This document shows positions 48,442 through 60,348 of a stretch of 64,000 bases of DNA, in pieces. The notes beneath the pieces were generated by a model. The model made no database searches. It saw only the letters and a program-made list of their open reading frames with translations, and was not told the origin of the DNA. Source of the stretch: Lepidurus packardi (Eukaryota > Arthropoda > Branchiopoda > Notostraca > Triopsidae); contig JAKZAN010000001.1 of the NCBI GenBank assembly GCA_023053545.1, forward strand, positions 10,064,565-10,128,564. Direction: 5' to 3'. The translations under genes and the position numbers were made by a program. Within the stretch, counting starts at the first letter, position 1. Each line of letters opens with the position of its first letter.

Positions 48442-48872
48442 TATGAAAACCTCGATCTTGAGAGCAAACTTTTTTTTAACATAAAATAAATAAAAACAAA
48501 AACAAAACGACGTTTCTTTGCGTACACTTTTCTTATTTTAATGTGAACGTATCGTATTTTGTGGAATGTGGTAAATATACTTAAATTTAAATTATCTAGT
48601 TACATTTAACTTGTACGTATTATTGAATTGCAGAGAATTACACTTAAAGGCTTACTGGATATATGTTTCTTCTTGGGATTTAGTATTTGACTAAAAGTCG
48701 GTTCGGAAATAAATCTTATTGAAGTTGTTCATTAAGATAAATAGTATCACCGCCAGATGTCAAACCATCCACGGAAACTGGAGATTCCCGGGATCCGCCC
48801 CTCGACAACTTTCCTTCCTTTCCAGTCACTTTGGATTGGGGAGATTTTGATAGTTTTCGTTTACTTATTCAA
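48442..48872. promoter_or_regulatory. Bidirectional promoter interval MITD1/SNX6
   Basis: The start codons of the divergent MITD1 and SNX6 genes are 431 bp apart. Both 5' untranslated regions and promoters must fit here. No TATA box is obvious. Confidence 0.6.
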
Positions 48873-50618
48873 ATGGTAAATATGGCTAAATTGAAAGTTC
48901 GCTATCTTTAAAGGAGTTTAATATTTATAACTAACAGGATTCCGCTCCGGAAATAGACGTCTTGAACCCTTCGCCAGGGAACTTAGAGAGTAAAAGCAAC
49001 AGATCTAGCACTGTTGACCTGTCTGATAACCCCCTGCAAGTAGACATTTCGGATGCTCTGAGTGAACGCGATAAAGTTAAATTCACCGTCCACACCAAAG
49101 TAAAAATCCTTGTTTGTAAATTAGTTATAAGAAATTTGAATTTCTGCTTAGACCACGATACCTGAATTTCAACAAACAGATTTTTCTGTGGTTCGCCAAC
49201 ATGAAGAGTTTATCTGGTTGCACGATCAGTTCGAAGAAAATGAAATTTACGCTGGTTATATTGTACGTATTCTGTTTGAATTTTATGAAAGAAAGACAGA
49301 AAAATTTCTATAAATTGTCTAATTAGATCCCTCCTCCTCCCCCGCGTCCGGATTTTGACGGTTCTCGGGAGAAATTGCAAAAATTGGGCGAAGGTGAAGG
49401 TACAATGACAGCAGAGGAGTTCAAGAAGATGAAGCAGGAACTGGAAGCGGAGTACTTGGCAACTTTTAAGAAAACCGTGGCCATGCATGAAGCCTTCCTT
49501 ACCAGATTAGCCTGTCATCCAGTATTCAGACAAGATCACAATTTCCGTGTTTTCTTGGAATACAAACAAGATGTAAGTTGGTTTAGTTTAAGCTTGTTGT
49601 TAAATGTAATTATACCGGTAATCGCGTCATTTCCAGCTGTGCGTACGAGGCAAAAACCGCAAAGAAAAATTGGAGGGTTTGTTTAAGTCCTTTTCTAAGA
49701 GCACCGAGGAGATTCTGCTATCTTCAGCTCACAAAGATGTGGACGAAACATTCGAGAAAGAAAAGGCCTTTTTATTAGACTATAATAACCACGTCAAAGA
49801 AGCGACTGCCAAAGCTGATAAAATGACACGTACTCATAAAGGTAAGTAATTTATTCTGGTTGCAAAAATTTTGATTTTATTTTTTTCGTGGCTTTTAGAG
49901 TGGTCGGATCGTTTAATTCAAGTGAGCACGGCCTTGCTGGAGATGGGAACTGCAGATCGGGCTGATTTGGAGCGTTTTTGTACCCGTGCGGCAGATATCA
50001 CCGATAAAGTCCGCAAACTTCAAAGTCGCGTGGCCTCTGATGAAGACCTGAAACTTTCCGATACCCTCCGATATTTCATGCGAGATACCAATGCTGCTTT
50101 GCAGTTGCTCCATCGAAGGTTGCGCTGTTTGGCTGAATACGAAGCTGCTAACCGTGGCTTGGAAAGAGCCAGGTATAAGAACAAGGACGTCCATGCTGTA
50201 AGTACTGCTTTTCTGTTTTCTCTTTTCCCTTTCGCTTATAATTAACGCCGTACTTAATGTAAATTTTGCTGCTTAGGCTTTGGAAGTAGCAGATGTAAGA
50301 TAAGCGATTTATCAGTTATTTTTTAATTAAGTACTAATCTGCTTTTAATTGTTTTTGATACAGGCTGAATGGGCTCAGCATCAAGCCTGCGAGAAGTTTG
50401 AAGCCATGTCTGCCAAAGCTAAAGATGGTGGGATGTTAAGTCTGAAAACGTATTTAACTCATTTTTTTTTTAATATTCCAGAATTGCAAGATTTCAAAGT
50501 TCGACGAGTGGCGTTTTTCCGTAAGCACTTGGTGGAGCTGGCTGAACTAGAAGTGAAGCATTCCAAAGCATACATTCAGTTATTGAAAGCGGCTGCGACT
50601 ACTTTGAGGGAAGATTGA
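48873..50618 (+). CDS. SNX6: Sorting nexin 6-like protein (SNX5/6/32), 414 aa
   Basis: Nine coding exons join in frame: 48873-48875, 48938-49099, 49152-49262, 49327-49572, 49637-49841, 49899-50197, 50277-50294, 50364-50427 and 50482-50618. Residues about 33-172 are the PX domain of the SNX5/6 type ([49 protein letters not shown]) with the helical insert ([16 protein letters not shown]). The rest is a BAR domain ([30 protein letters not shown]). SNX5/6 pairs with SNX1/2 in the ESCPE-1 coat for endosome-to-Golgi retrieval. The first coding exon holds only the ATG. The longer upstream frame from 48759 would run into a stop after splicing. Exon 7 is an 18-nt microexon (ALEVAD). Confidence 0.94.
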
Positions 50619-51077
50619 TAATAGTTAGGTAGAGAAGCGGGAATTCCTGTTAAGTTTGCTTGTATGTAAAAGACCAGATTTACAGAAAAATGGCTTGTCA
50701 AATTGTCGAGTCGTCTTGTTAAATAATACTTTAAATTATGTGTGTCATAACTACTCCCTATTCTATATAACAGATTTCAAACAAACTTTCCTTCCGTTTG
50801 AAAGTTTTTGTTCATTTTTTCCGACCAGTGCCCTGTTATTTGCTTCCCGTACAAGAATATCGACTCGGGTGAAATACACGAAAGATTATAAAAGTAATTT
50901 TGTTCGAAATATCCGCGTTTCTAGGATCACACAACGGTGTACCGACTACTTTCGCCATCTACTAACCACACCGATAATCCTTATTTTCACTACGCCTTCT
51001 TTGGATTACGTCATCGAGGTGTAAACTATGCAAGGACTTTAATAACATTGAGTGCTCTGTGCAAGTAACCCCGGAAA
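50619..51077. other. Intergenic SNX6-TMEM243, nothing seen
   Basis: Presumed 3' and 5' untranslated regions. No other gene recognised. Confidence 0.6.
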
Positions 51078-51556
51078 ATGTCTACGCCATCAAGTTATCA
51101 AGCTGGCAGTACTGGTTACGACGATTTGGGACCAGATCGACCCTTGTTTGGTGATGGGGAACTACGCACAACAGTAAAACTATCATGAAATTGAAATTTT
51201 TTCCATTGTTGCTGTCATTTTCTTGTAGGAAAAGATTATAAACTGGGCCGTGGGTTTCTTGACATCACTTATGGTTCTAATTACATTGATCAGCTCATTT
51301 GTCTTCGCCAAAAACAGTAGCAGAGGCTTAAATATTTATTTTGGAATATGTATATTGTTGGTGTGCTTCCCACATCTTGTGTTGGTAACTAAGAAACGGA
51401 TGCATTCAGGGATTTCCATAACTGAGATTTTTTCGACAGATTTACTGGTATCGCCAAGGGGGGATGGATCCCAAATGCCGTTACCTGATTTATTATAACG
51501 CTTTGAGTATCTTTCTGCTTTCCATTTGTGCCAATTGCTATTTCCACGGAGTCTGA
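51078..51556 (+). CDS. TMEM243: Transmembrane protein 243, 122 aa
   Basis: Three exons join in frame: 51078-51173, 51229-51384 and 51440-51556. The N-terminus is polar (DRPLFGDGELRT). Membrane segments follow: IINWAVGFLTSLMVLITLIS and SFVFA, then LNIYFGICILLVCFPHLVL, then after IYWYRQGGMDPKCRYLIYY a last segment ending CANCYFHGV. The order and motifs match animal TMEM243 (human 118 aa), a small multi-pass protein of poorly known role. The third exon is recognisable only with the 55-bp intron removed. Confidence 0.92.
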
Positions 51557-52132
51557 GGGGATAGCGCAGTTTGTGTGGCCTTTCCAATTTCTTCAGTACT
51601 ATGTTTTGTCAGTTCAATGAAACAAATCTACGCAAGATCATATGGACGTGGACTAGTCTTGGAATTTACGTAAAAACGGGTTATCTGAATGCTTCGATTC
51701 TCAGGTGACAAGAGGAGCATCATTGGTTTATTCGCATTATTTTTGGAATTATTCGTTTTTGCACTTTTACAAAGAATATACAGGTTGTTGTAGTTATAAA
51801 TACAGAACGGTGATTGACTGGACGGAAGTAATCTGGTTGACCTTGTGTGGGCAAGTATGCTATTTTGTTATGAAAAATATGTCAAGGTGGATTTACAATG
51901 ACATTTCCACGAGAAATATAATTTCGTCTGTTGTGTAGATGTGTCCTTGAATCCCTCATTCCTGTAAGGTACAAGATTTCAATTTATTACTATACAATTT
52001 TGCAAAGATAAGTTACCAGACTAGGAGTGTCTTGCGCAGTTGATGACGTCATGAAGCTATTATGGCAAGGTCGACTTCACAAAAGAGCCATGATTTGAGA
52101 TCCATACATCAGATAATCTTAACCTTCATATA
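51557..52132. other. Convergent intergenic region, no gene recognised
   Basis: The 3' ends of TMEM243 and of the coiled-coil gene face each other. A 77-codon open frame at 51705-51938 has no recognisable homology. Confidence 0.5.
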
Positions 52133-54131
52133 CTATGTGGTTGTACACCCCTGATCAGAAAAAAAAATCGTAAAAGTTGTTCGCCGGCCGTAATAAAATG
52201 AATCATTTACATGTTTATGGCGCGAACGTGAGCTTTCCTTTTTCAGGGGAGTAGGCGGGGCTTCAAATTCCTTAACTCTCGCTAGGCACTGAGCCAACAA
52301 AGTGCGTGTCGTTTGCAATTCTTGGATTAATTGGTGCTTACCCGAGTTGGCCTCGCCCAATTTGCGATGGACCACTTGTAAGTCATGGGCCTGGACATGC
52401 AGCTGCTGTCGGAGAAAGCGGACGGAGCGTTGCGAATCCTCCAGTTCCACTTGAGAAAACAGCCAACACGTTTGTGCTTCCTGTAGTTCCACCTGGAGAC
52501 GATGGATCTGCAAATTGGCAGCCTGCAGCGTTTCACTCGCCTCATGAAGTGTCTTTTTGGAAGAATAACAGTCTTCCTCTGCTATCGTTAAACGTGCACG
52601 AGCTGTATATAGTTCTTCTTTAACCTGTTACAGAAAATACGTCTTAACAATTATACCGTAGAACTGGACCCTCATTTTAACTTGTCCTTAAACGTACTCA
52701 AACAAAGAAAAATCGCATTGAAGCCTCATATTGCAGAGATATGGTGTTTCGATGTGTTCCCAGTTCGAGCATTACGTTTCACAATTATTCGTAAAATTAA
52801 CCGATTATCCCATGTTCTTGAGAATGGTAAAACTTAACTTGAATATGAAGGCGTATCTATACATAGCGATGCAGTAAACTAGTAAGAGACGGCTATTTGT
52901 AAATTTTAAAATCATGCAAAGTTAAATAAATAATCGAAAAATTAAATACATAGTTACAGAAAAGTAAATACTTTGTGAAGTTCCTTGGTTGCTGTCTTCA
53001 ACGCACGCGATGTCGACAGTAGTTCTTCTTCCGCCTCAAGTGGTAGAAAAGTTTCCAGAAATGAAGAACAACGAGCAGGTCTCTGACTAATATCACGCAA
53101 ATCACGGACCAATCCGTCCAACGACGTCTGCACATGGTCATGCAATGTAGTCCGTAATTGCCTTAAATGAAACTGGCATGCTTGGTCCTCTTCCTGAATT
53201 CCAATTGCCTATATGTATAGATAATCACCAATGAGGCAAAGGAAATAAAACATAACACAAGATACGTTATTTCAGTGCGAAAAAAGGGATAAATAAATCA
53301 AACAAAAATTTTTGGAAAACGTACAGGAACACGACGCGTTTTCCCCCAAACGGACTCTGTTTCCGATTCTCGCAGCGTAAACTTCAAGTCCTCTACCATT
53401 TGACGCAGGAAGCGGATCTCCTGGTATAAAGTTTCCACTTTGGTTTGCAATTCCGGGACACGTAACTGATGCTGCTTGGGTATCTTGTTCTTCTCGCCTG
53501 CTGCCACACTCGTCGCAATGTCACTGGGACCCCGTCGACCACACACACAGCGCGTCTCAACGTCAGTTACCACACTCAACGTCGTTTCAGTTACGTCATC
53601 GAGAATGTGCTCGTCCTTCAACGAGTAGATCAACACTTCCAAGTCGTGCGAAATGTTATCTAGTACCGGATGCGCGTAGTTTGATTCCGTTAGCACTACT
53701 GGGACATTGGCAACCAATTCCCCTTTGGCAAGTCTATTCAACTGAAGTTGGGAGTTGTCCATCGTCTGCTGCCACGTGATGGGCTCCCCCGCACTGTCCA
53801 AACGAGGTTCGAGACCACCACAAAACGCAGTGTACGAGTGTTCGTCGGTCATCAATCGCTCTGGTACTTCAGCTGGCTGGTTAGTAATGTTAATCGAGGG
53901 CAAATCCACGGGACTAGTTCGGCGGACTGAGCTGGAGAGCGCTTTGTGTGCATTTTGCTTTAAACGCCGACTGCGGAATTGTAACCAGCCGGAGAGGAAC
54001 CGGGAGACGGTGTCATTCAAGCCTTCGGATGATGATACTGAGACCGAAGACGCTCCCGAAGAAGAAGAGGCTTTCCGGCGGTGTCCTTCATTACCACTGA
54101 TACAAACTTCACTGACAGCCTGGGAACACAT
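52133..54131 (-). CDS. Coiled-coil protein, unrecognised, ~511 aa
   Basis: Three exons on the minus strand join in frame: 54131 to about 53325, 53208-52972 and 52624-52133. Residues 1-50 are Ser-rich (KASSSSGASSVSVSSSEG), followed by a basic patch. From about residue 230 the chain is largely coiled coil: LQTKVETLYQEIRFLRQMVE, FHLRQLRTTLHDHVQ, LQIHRLQVELQEAQ, LEDSQRSVRFLRQQL and LIQELQTTRTLLAQC. The C-terminus is basic. There is no signal peptide or membrane segment. I do not recognise the family. A cytoskeletal, centrosomal or trafficking scaffold is possible, but that is inference from the coiled coil only. Confidence 0.8.
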
Positions 54132-56439
54132 GGCACTCTCTATCTATACTTATCACAACTGCGATGAGAACGTGATACCTGCAACAGCGAAAAAAATGAA
54201 TATCAATTTCCTGCTGACTTATGCTTTTATGCGACAAAAAAAGCGAGGAAAGAATCCAGACAATTAGAATTCGGCAGCTCGCAGTTCAAATGTCAAGACG
54301 TTCACCAATACCTTATTAATTTAGGTTTACATTTGTTTTGATCCTTCCAAGAATCCGAGCATAGAATAGAAAGTAATTCCCCAAAAAATTCGCTAAAGAA
54401 ATAAATTTAATAACAAAGCTAAAACCGCAACATAGATTTCATGACGTAAGCATAACAAAATAGGGAGATTTTCGGATTGTGTGACCGACCACATAACTCA
54501 TTTCCTTTTTAGTTGTGCAATTGTGTTACTCACGAGTAACACTCTAGAAGAACTTCCATAATTTGATTTATCCCTTCTATTGCTCATCAATGTATATCTC
54601 TAGTATCGCTATCTCATACGACGTATAGAATATGCCGCTTTTACTTACCAAAAAAAGTGGACTCGGGCTTGACATTAATTGACATGAATTAAACCTAACC
54701 TAACGATTGACTACCGAAAGCATCCGTGTCAGAGGGAAATTAGCAGAACACTGAAGGCTTCGTCTATCCGCCGTAGCAAAAGCGTTGTCCTTTACGAATT
54801 CATTGAAATGTTTCGAAATTACTACTGAAATTGCAGGAATTATGATGGTACCATACCGAGCGGTGAAAGTCCAACTGAAAGCAATTAATGAGGTATCGTA
54901 TCGAGGTGGGTAGCTTTCGCTTAACAAAATTCACTTGTAAAGCAATAAGATCCAATAAGCAAAGTCTCTTTACATGTAAAAATATTCCACGTATTATTTT
55001 TAAACATTTTATGTTGTATTCTTTCAATCCGTGCCCATATATGGTATACGTACAAGGTGAGGAGAGGTAGAAAAAGGGCCTGGCTCTCGCTTCATTAACT
55101 TGCCGGGAAATCGAAGCTGACAGCAACACTTATTTATTTTTTTCACTTGAGCTACAGTATCACTTTTGGCATAAAATCACATGACCACACGTCCAACATA
55201 GTTGTTTTAGTAAAATAATGTCTCAGCTGTTTCTCGTCGCTCGCCACCTCCCCAGACACTAAAGGCAGAAGGCAAGCTAAAAGCTTTTCAGCGATTTTGG
55301 AAGGCACTTAAAAAGGTGGCGGCGGACTGGTATTAATGGCGATGACCAAAACTGGCTTTCTCTTTGCTTTTGGGCCTTTCGTTTCCGCCCGTTTCTCCCT
55401 CCCTGTCTCCCAGCTGACTGCTCTTGCACTGGACTGCCAAACCGTCGAAGACGAAACCAAACCTCAGCAACCGTATGCAAATTCAAACTCTAGAGGAAAA
55501 TGAGGAAGACGAACTAAGCAGCTAAAGTCCTGGAAACGCACAACACAGAGCAGCGTGAGTTGAGGCAACCTTTCGCGACTAATTTCTGGTCTCGGGTCTC
55601 TACAAACCCAATGAGAAAGAAAAGGAACCGAGGGGCTTGGGTTAGAAAGTGGCCCACTCTCACCGATTTAAAAGTATGCGGGTGGGACATAGAGGCTACA
55701 CAGGCCTATAGATTCATCGTATTCTGGAGAATTCTTCCCTGACAGCCTTTTCGTGCGAGTAACGAAAGATGATACAGGCAGCAGCATAAAGTCTGCCGGG
55801 GTCCTTTCATTCCTAACTAAACAGATAAAAGGCGGAGAAGATGAACGTTGGTTCGTATTTCGCTCTATCATTGTTACTGTTACATTCACACACTTTCTCA
55901 CGGGGCTTAGCTCATCAGTTTTTCCATTCCCCACAGAGAAAGAATTATACAATATTAGTGACACTGATTCCTATAGGTATCTTAAAGGTGAGGCGAAGCA
56001 GACAAATCGAACTGAACTCTATTTGGACTCGCACCGGCATTCCGCTTGCCTCCCATTCGTAGTTACTTAGCACTGCAACAAAGGGATACTGAGATACAAA
56101 TTTCCGGGGCTTGTGGCAAATGTAAGAAAGGAAAGCCGAAAACAGAATTCAGTTAAAAGCCAATCAATTTTCGGCGTTGCCTTCGGACACCGACCTTAAT
56201 GCAAAAACATAAACACAAATAAACTAAAGAAAACATTAAATAAAAAGTACGCATATTAAAGCAACAAGTATAGAAATAACAATAACAAACAAAAATAAAT
56301 TTCGTAGTTCAAAACTAAGTACACAAAATATTGCATAATTTCGAGATTTGTGACATTTGCATATAAGATAACGTAATTCATCAAAGGAAATAACAATTCA
56401 CGACAGCTGAAATTGACACTTTTGTATGACGATTAGGGA
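54132..56439. other. No gene recognised
   Basis: This 2.3-kb interval has a short AACCTAACCT telomere-like run at 54690-54704 and pyrimidine-rich stretches near 55380-55420. Open frames (for example 55753-56070) do not resemble known proteins and lack plausible splicing partners. Confidence 0.5.
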
Positions 56440-57390
56440 TTAGAGGCTAGAATCGGAAGCAGGGGAGCTGAGATGATTGATATAGATGCGTTCTAGGTCT
56501 CGGCGAGCGATGGCTTTGATGCAGTGGTCGATGCGTTTCATGTACGCCAGGTCTTGCTCGTCAAACTGTCCAAACTCCGGGTCGGATTTCGGGATTGACG
56601 TCGAGGAATCATCCGAGTGAGGGTTGTCTTGCAGGGGCCATAAGTAGTATTTAGCTTCGGCCACTTGAGCTAATTTAGCGGCCAAGGACGTGTCCATCGT
56701 ACTGGCAATTTGGGCATACTCTTTCTGGAGCATCGTCCACAATAACAGCGTTTGTTGCATGCCCTTCGCTGAGGAAAATACGTAGGCGATGTCTCGGTAT
56801 TTCTCGGCCCATTCGATACATTTCAATTCCAGGGTCAGACGAACCAAATGCATGGGGTCCAGGTAGTTTTTCTAAAGCGAGCGAAAGGAAAGAAAACTGT
56901 AAAAACGTTACTAGTTGTAACTTGTAAGCATCTGTTCTCTTTCATAGGACACCCTCAAAACGATCATTTTGAGTGGGGGGATGTCGAAACGTTCGTTTCT
57001 TGAGATTCGAAAGCAGTTTGGAGCCGGCGAGGGGAGTTTTACAGATAAAAATACGTTCACTTACGGCTGCGAGGTTTCGCAGTTGCTTGATTTCGTGGGC
57101 TAGTAAAGGGTCCCGGGCTGCACAGGTTAATATCATGTGTCTTTCCAGCATATGGGGGCTCAAGCAAGAAAACATATGACATTGAGAACACTGGCTCCTA
57201 GAATGTAAAACCCCAAATAATGAGATAGAACTAAAAACATAGCCTTAGCAAAGATTGCAACAAAAAAGGGGATATAAACTTACGCTAAACGATGACTAGA
57301 TTTTGTAGAGGAGTTGCGTCTTTGACTATCGTTAATCCTAGTGGTCATTTTTGGGGCCATTGAAGAGCTCCACTGTTTACCTCTCTGCAT
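56440..57390 (-). CDS. Small C2HC-type zinc-finger protein, unrecognised, 223 aa
   Basis: Three exons on the minus strand join in frame: 57390-57284, 57197-57065 and 56871-56440. The N-terminal 35 residues are basic and Ser/Thr-rich. A likely zinc-binding motif follows, CSQC then HMLERHMILTC (C-x2-C-x13-H-x4-C). The remainder is helical (MHLVRLTLELKCIEWAEKY, LLWTMLQKEYAQIAST, YMKRIDHCIKAIARRDLERI). No family recognised and no membrane segment. Clean splicing and a clean frame support a real host gene. Confidence 0.75.
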
Positions 57391-57937
57391 TGTCTTTTAA
57401 AAAATCCTTTTTTCTTCTTAAAAGTAACGGAGAGCTATTGTTACACAGCCAACTAAATGTAACAATAATTTAGATATTTAAGAAGCTATACCACACGTTA
57501 TATGTATAAAACCACAAACACGTTAAGCTAGCATGACCCTTTCTAGAAGCAGCAAGCCTCATAAAAGCGGTTTCAGCCATGTTGTAGGAGGTGTCTTAAA
57601 AGTAGCAAAACGCATAAACCAGCGGCGGTGCACGTGATCAGTTTTTTCTCCTCGGGCTTAACTTTGCTTACACCCTAGGGTGCTTAGAACCAAAAGAATA
57701 TCTAAATATTCTGTGTTCAGAAGTTGACATTGATTTTTGACAACCGGCTTAGCAATAAAACGGAAAAGACATAAATATAGCTAAAGAAAACTTGCAGTGC
57801 AAATGAATGTTATTTTAACAGCTCCTTCCTTTGTTGTTTAGTAACAATTTTTTATGGCATTCGGTAAGCCCCAAAACTATTTGATATACAACAGAAAACG
57901 GACTTGACTGATAGCCTAAAAGACGACCCGTAAAAAT

Positions 57938-58110
57938 CTATCAAACGCTATCAAGTTGTATCAAACCTTCTTTCAAACGCTATCAAGTTGTATCAAAACT
58001 TCTATCAACTGCTATCAACTTGTATCAAAACTTCTATCAACTGCTATCAACTTGTATCAAACTCCACCTAGTGTATCAACTTCGAACAAGTTGTATCAAA
58101 CTTTCTCTTC
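57938..58110 (+). repeat. Minisatellite of CTATCAACTTGTATCAAA units
   Basis: Units of roughly 30-37 bp built from CTATCAA and TTGTATCAAA recur at least five times with variation. Confidence 0.85.
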
Positions 58111-58159
58111 TGTGTTTTCAAGTGCTATCAACTCACCGATTTTGTACAAGTTTGTCTCG

Positions 58160-58175
58160 CCTGGCCCGGGCCAGG
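58160..58175. repeat. Perfect 16-bp GC palindrome
   Basis: CCTGGCCCGGGCCAGG, self-complementary, in an otherwise AT-rich stretch about 360 bp upstream of the integrase start codon. Confidence 0.9.
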
Positions 58176-58536
58176 CTCGCTTCAAGGGACGGCCATTTTG
58201 TTGTTAGCTGTGACAACAGCTTATATCGTCCAGACTTTAGCCTTGTTTTTGAATGACGATTGTTTTTCGTATTCTTAATAAGACTAATAGTGTCCTGTTT
58301 CTTAATAAGACTAGTAGTAATAGTTACCTGTCCAATAATAGTGAAGACAAAGAAGATTTTTACTAAGTCTTATAGTGAAAAAAAAACAACACTTCTAAGA
58401 AAGTGTTGTTTAAATTAATTGGTAAGTTTTTAGAAGAGGACAGTTTGATATTACTATTATTTTTATAATACTCTTTCCGGTTTGGGATCCCGCGCTTTTT
58501 CAATACTTTTAACTTCATTTGAAGAAAACGATTAAC

Positions 58537-60266
58537 ATGGACGAATTCACGGATTTTTTCGAAAGTTTGCGAACTAAGATACCTTACTGGCGTGAATCCT
58601 ACCCAACGGATGATGCTACGTTGGTTGAGCGCACTGTTTCTGATATCGAGTCTTATTATCGCGCAATTAGTGGGTTACTACTGCGAAAGGTTAGTGCGTT
58701 TATGATTTAAACAAATTAATCTATTTTCTGGCGACTGCCATTCAGGAAGCATTTACTCCTCCTGTCGTTGCGACACTTGAAAGTTTACTTGATGGTGTTA
58801 GTGCCGCACTGGAAATCTGGAAGTCGTTACCAGTAGCCACCAGCTCGTGTTGCGCTTTGTATTTTGCTCCGAATAAGCAACGTACACTTCACGATGGCGG
58901 TAATGGGAGACCCAGGTACTTGATTTTACAAGAACAAGTTCAAGAACTCTGCTCTTTCGGTAAGCTAGGATATTTAAAAGTAAATGCAATAGCCCCGTCA
59001 TTTCGATATAGGTTTTAACTGTAAACAGATTGCGGGGATGCTAGGAGTCTCGCGTAATACTATGTCTCGTCGCTTTGCCGAATGGGGGTTACAAAGGAAA
59101 TTTAGGTAATTGTGTTGTTTTAAATGACTTGCTCGTTTTTGTACTTTTAGTACGTCCATTACCTAGGTTTTCGAATGTTTCCGACGCTGAATTGATCAAC
59201 GTAATTCGAGAAATTCATCTTGACCATCGACATTTAGGATGTACCGTGCTTTATGGGCTTCTACGTGCAAGAGGTTTGCACATACAACGAGACAGAGTCC
59301 ATTCAGCCCTTCGCCAATGTGATCCGCTTAATGTAACGTTTCTAACTTCTTTTTTATTCGTGTTAGTTGTATTTTATTGCCTCTCAGGTTCGAAGGAGAT
59401 GGGGTGCGCTGGTGACCCGAAAAAAATATTCGGTGAAGGGTGCCAATTCTCTCTGGCATATAGATGGCCATCATTCTTTGATTCGCTGGGGCATCGTAAT
59501 CCATGGTGGCATAGATGGCTTTTCTCGGCTCGTTGTGTTCCTTTCTGCGAGCGGAAACAACCGTGCCGCTACTGTGTTGAAGCGTTTTGAAGAAGCTGCC
59601 GAGAGCTACGGTTATCCTTCACGAGTGAGAAGTGACAAAGGGCTAGAAAATGTCTTAGTTTGTCGACGAATGGTCGAAGTACGCGGTGTTGGTCGGCGAA
59701 GTTTTATTACGGGACGCAGCGTTCACAATCAGAGGATTGAACGTCTTTGGCGCGATGTGTACCGTTGCTTCGTTATCACGTACTATTCCCTATTTTACCA
59801 TTTCGAACATTCGCAGATACTCGACCCATCGAACCCGTATCACATTTTTGCTCTACGCTACGTCTTCTTGCCAAGAATTAACGCGGGACTTAAAAGATTT
59901 CGACAAGGATGGAACTTCCATAAACTTCGCACGGAACGTAATTGGAGCCCTAATATGATATGGGTAAATAACATGATTAGCCTTGCCGAAGAGCCTGACG
60001 AGGTTGACGACAGTTATGGAGTCGATGATGACGGTCCAGCTGACCCAGAATTGGACAATTACAATGAAGCCTCCGAGGATGAAGCAATTAACGAAACTGC
60101 GGATTACCCGTGTCCCATGAGTGGCGAGAATTACCGTCTACTTTGCGAACATATTAATCCTCTGAAAATCTCTACAAATCATGCGCAAGATGTTTTCGAG
60201 GAAGTTTTGAATTATTTGGAAACCTTGCGTGAGAATAACGATTTCGTCATGTTGCCGCGAGTGTAA
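58537..60266 (+). CDS. Integrase-type DDE transposase-like protein, 501 aa
   Basis: Five exons join in frame: 58537-58689, 58746-58959, 59012-59105, 59167-59332 and 59388-60266. Residues 1-120 form an N-terminal helical region of unknown type. Residues about 124-150 form a helix-turn-helix (NCKQIAGMLGVSRNTMSRRF). An IS3-like second helical domain follows (REIHLDHRHLGCTVLYGLL). The catalytic core has D235 in LWHIDGHH, D292 in RVRSDKGLEN and E327 in HNQRIERLWRD, a D-34-E spacing typical of retroviral-type integrases and IS3-like transposases. An acidic tail follows. Related integrase genes occur in many copies in animal genomes. There is no frameshift or stop. The HECT gene follows 82 bp downstream. 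It could be a live transposase or a domesticated one. Confidence 0.9.
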
Positions 60267-60348
60267 GTTTCCCCGCAACTGTTAGCTTCTTGGCGCTGGA
60301 CGGGTAAACACGTTTTTGCTCCAAGTTTTAATACCAAAATATCTCGTG

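Larger units (their letters stand above)
57391..58536. other. Upstream flank of the integrase gene; minisatellite and palindrome
   Basis: No gene recognised. Tandem TATCAA-type repeats lie at 57938-58110 and a perfect 16-bp palindrome at 58160-58175. Confidence 0.6.

Noticed and set aside
48759-48875. Upstream ATG for SNX6
   Set aside because: It is open to the donor site but joins exon 2 out of frame and meets a stop within a few codons.
51705-51938. 77-codon frame downstream of TMEM243
   Set aside because: No homology. It falls in the presumed 3' untranslated region.
59075-59590. 171-codon unspliced frame in the integrase gene
   Set aside because: It runs through two introns. The spliced frame with the acceptor at 59165-59166 keeps the integrase motifs.
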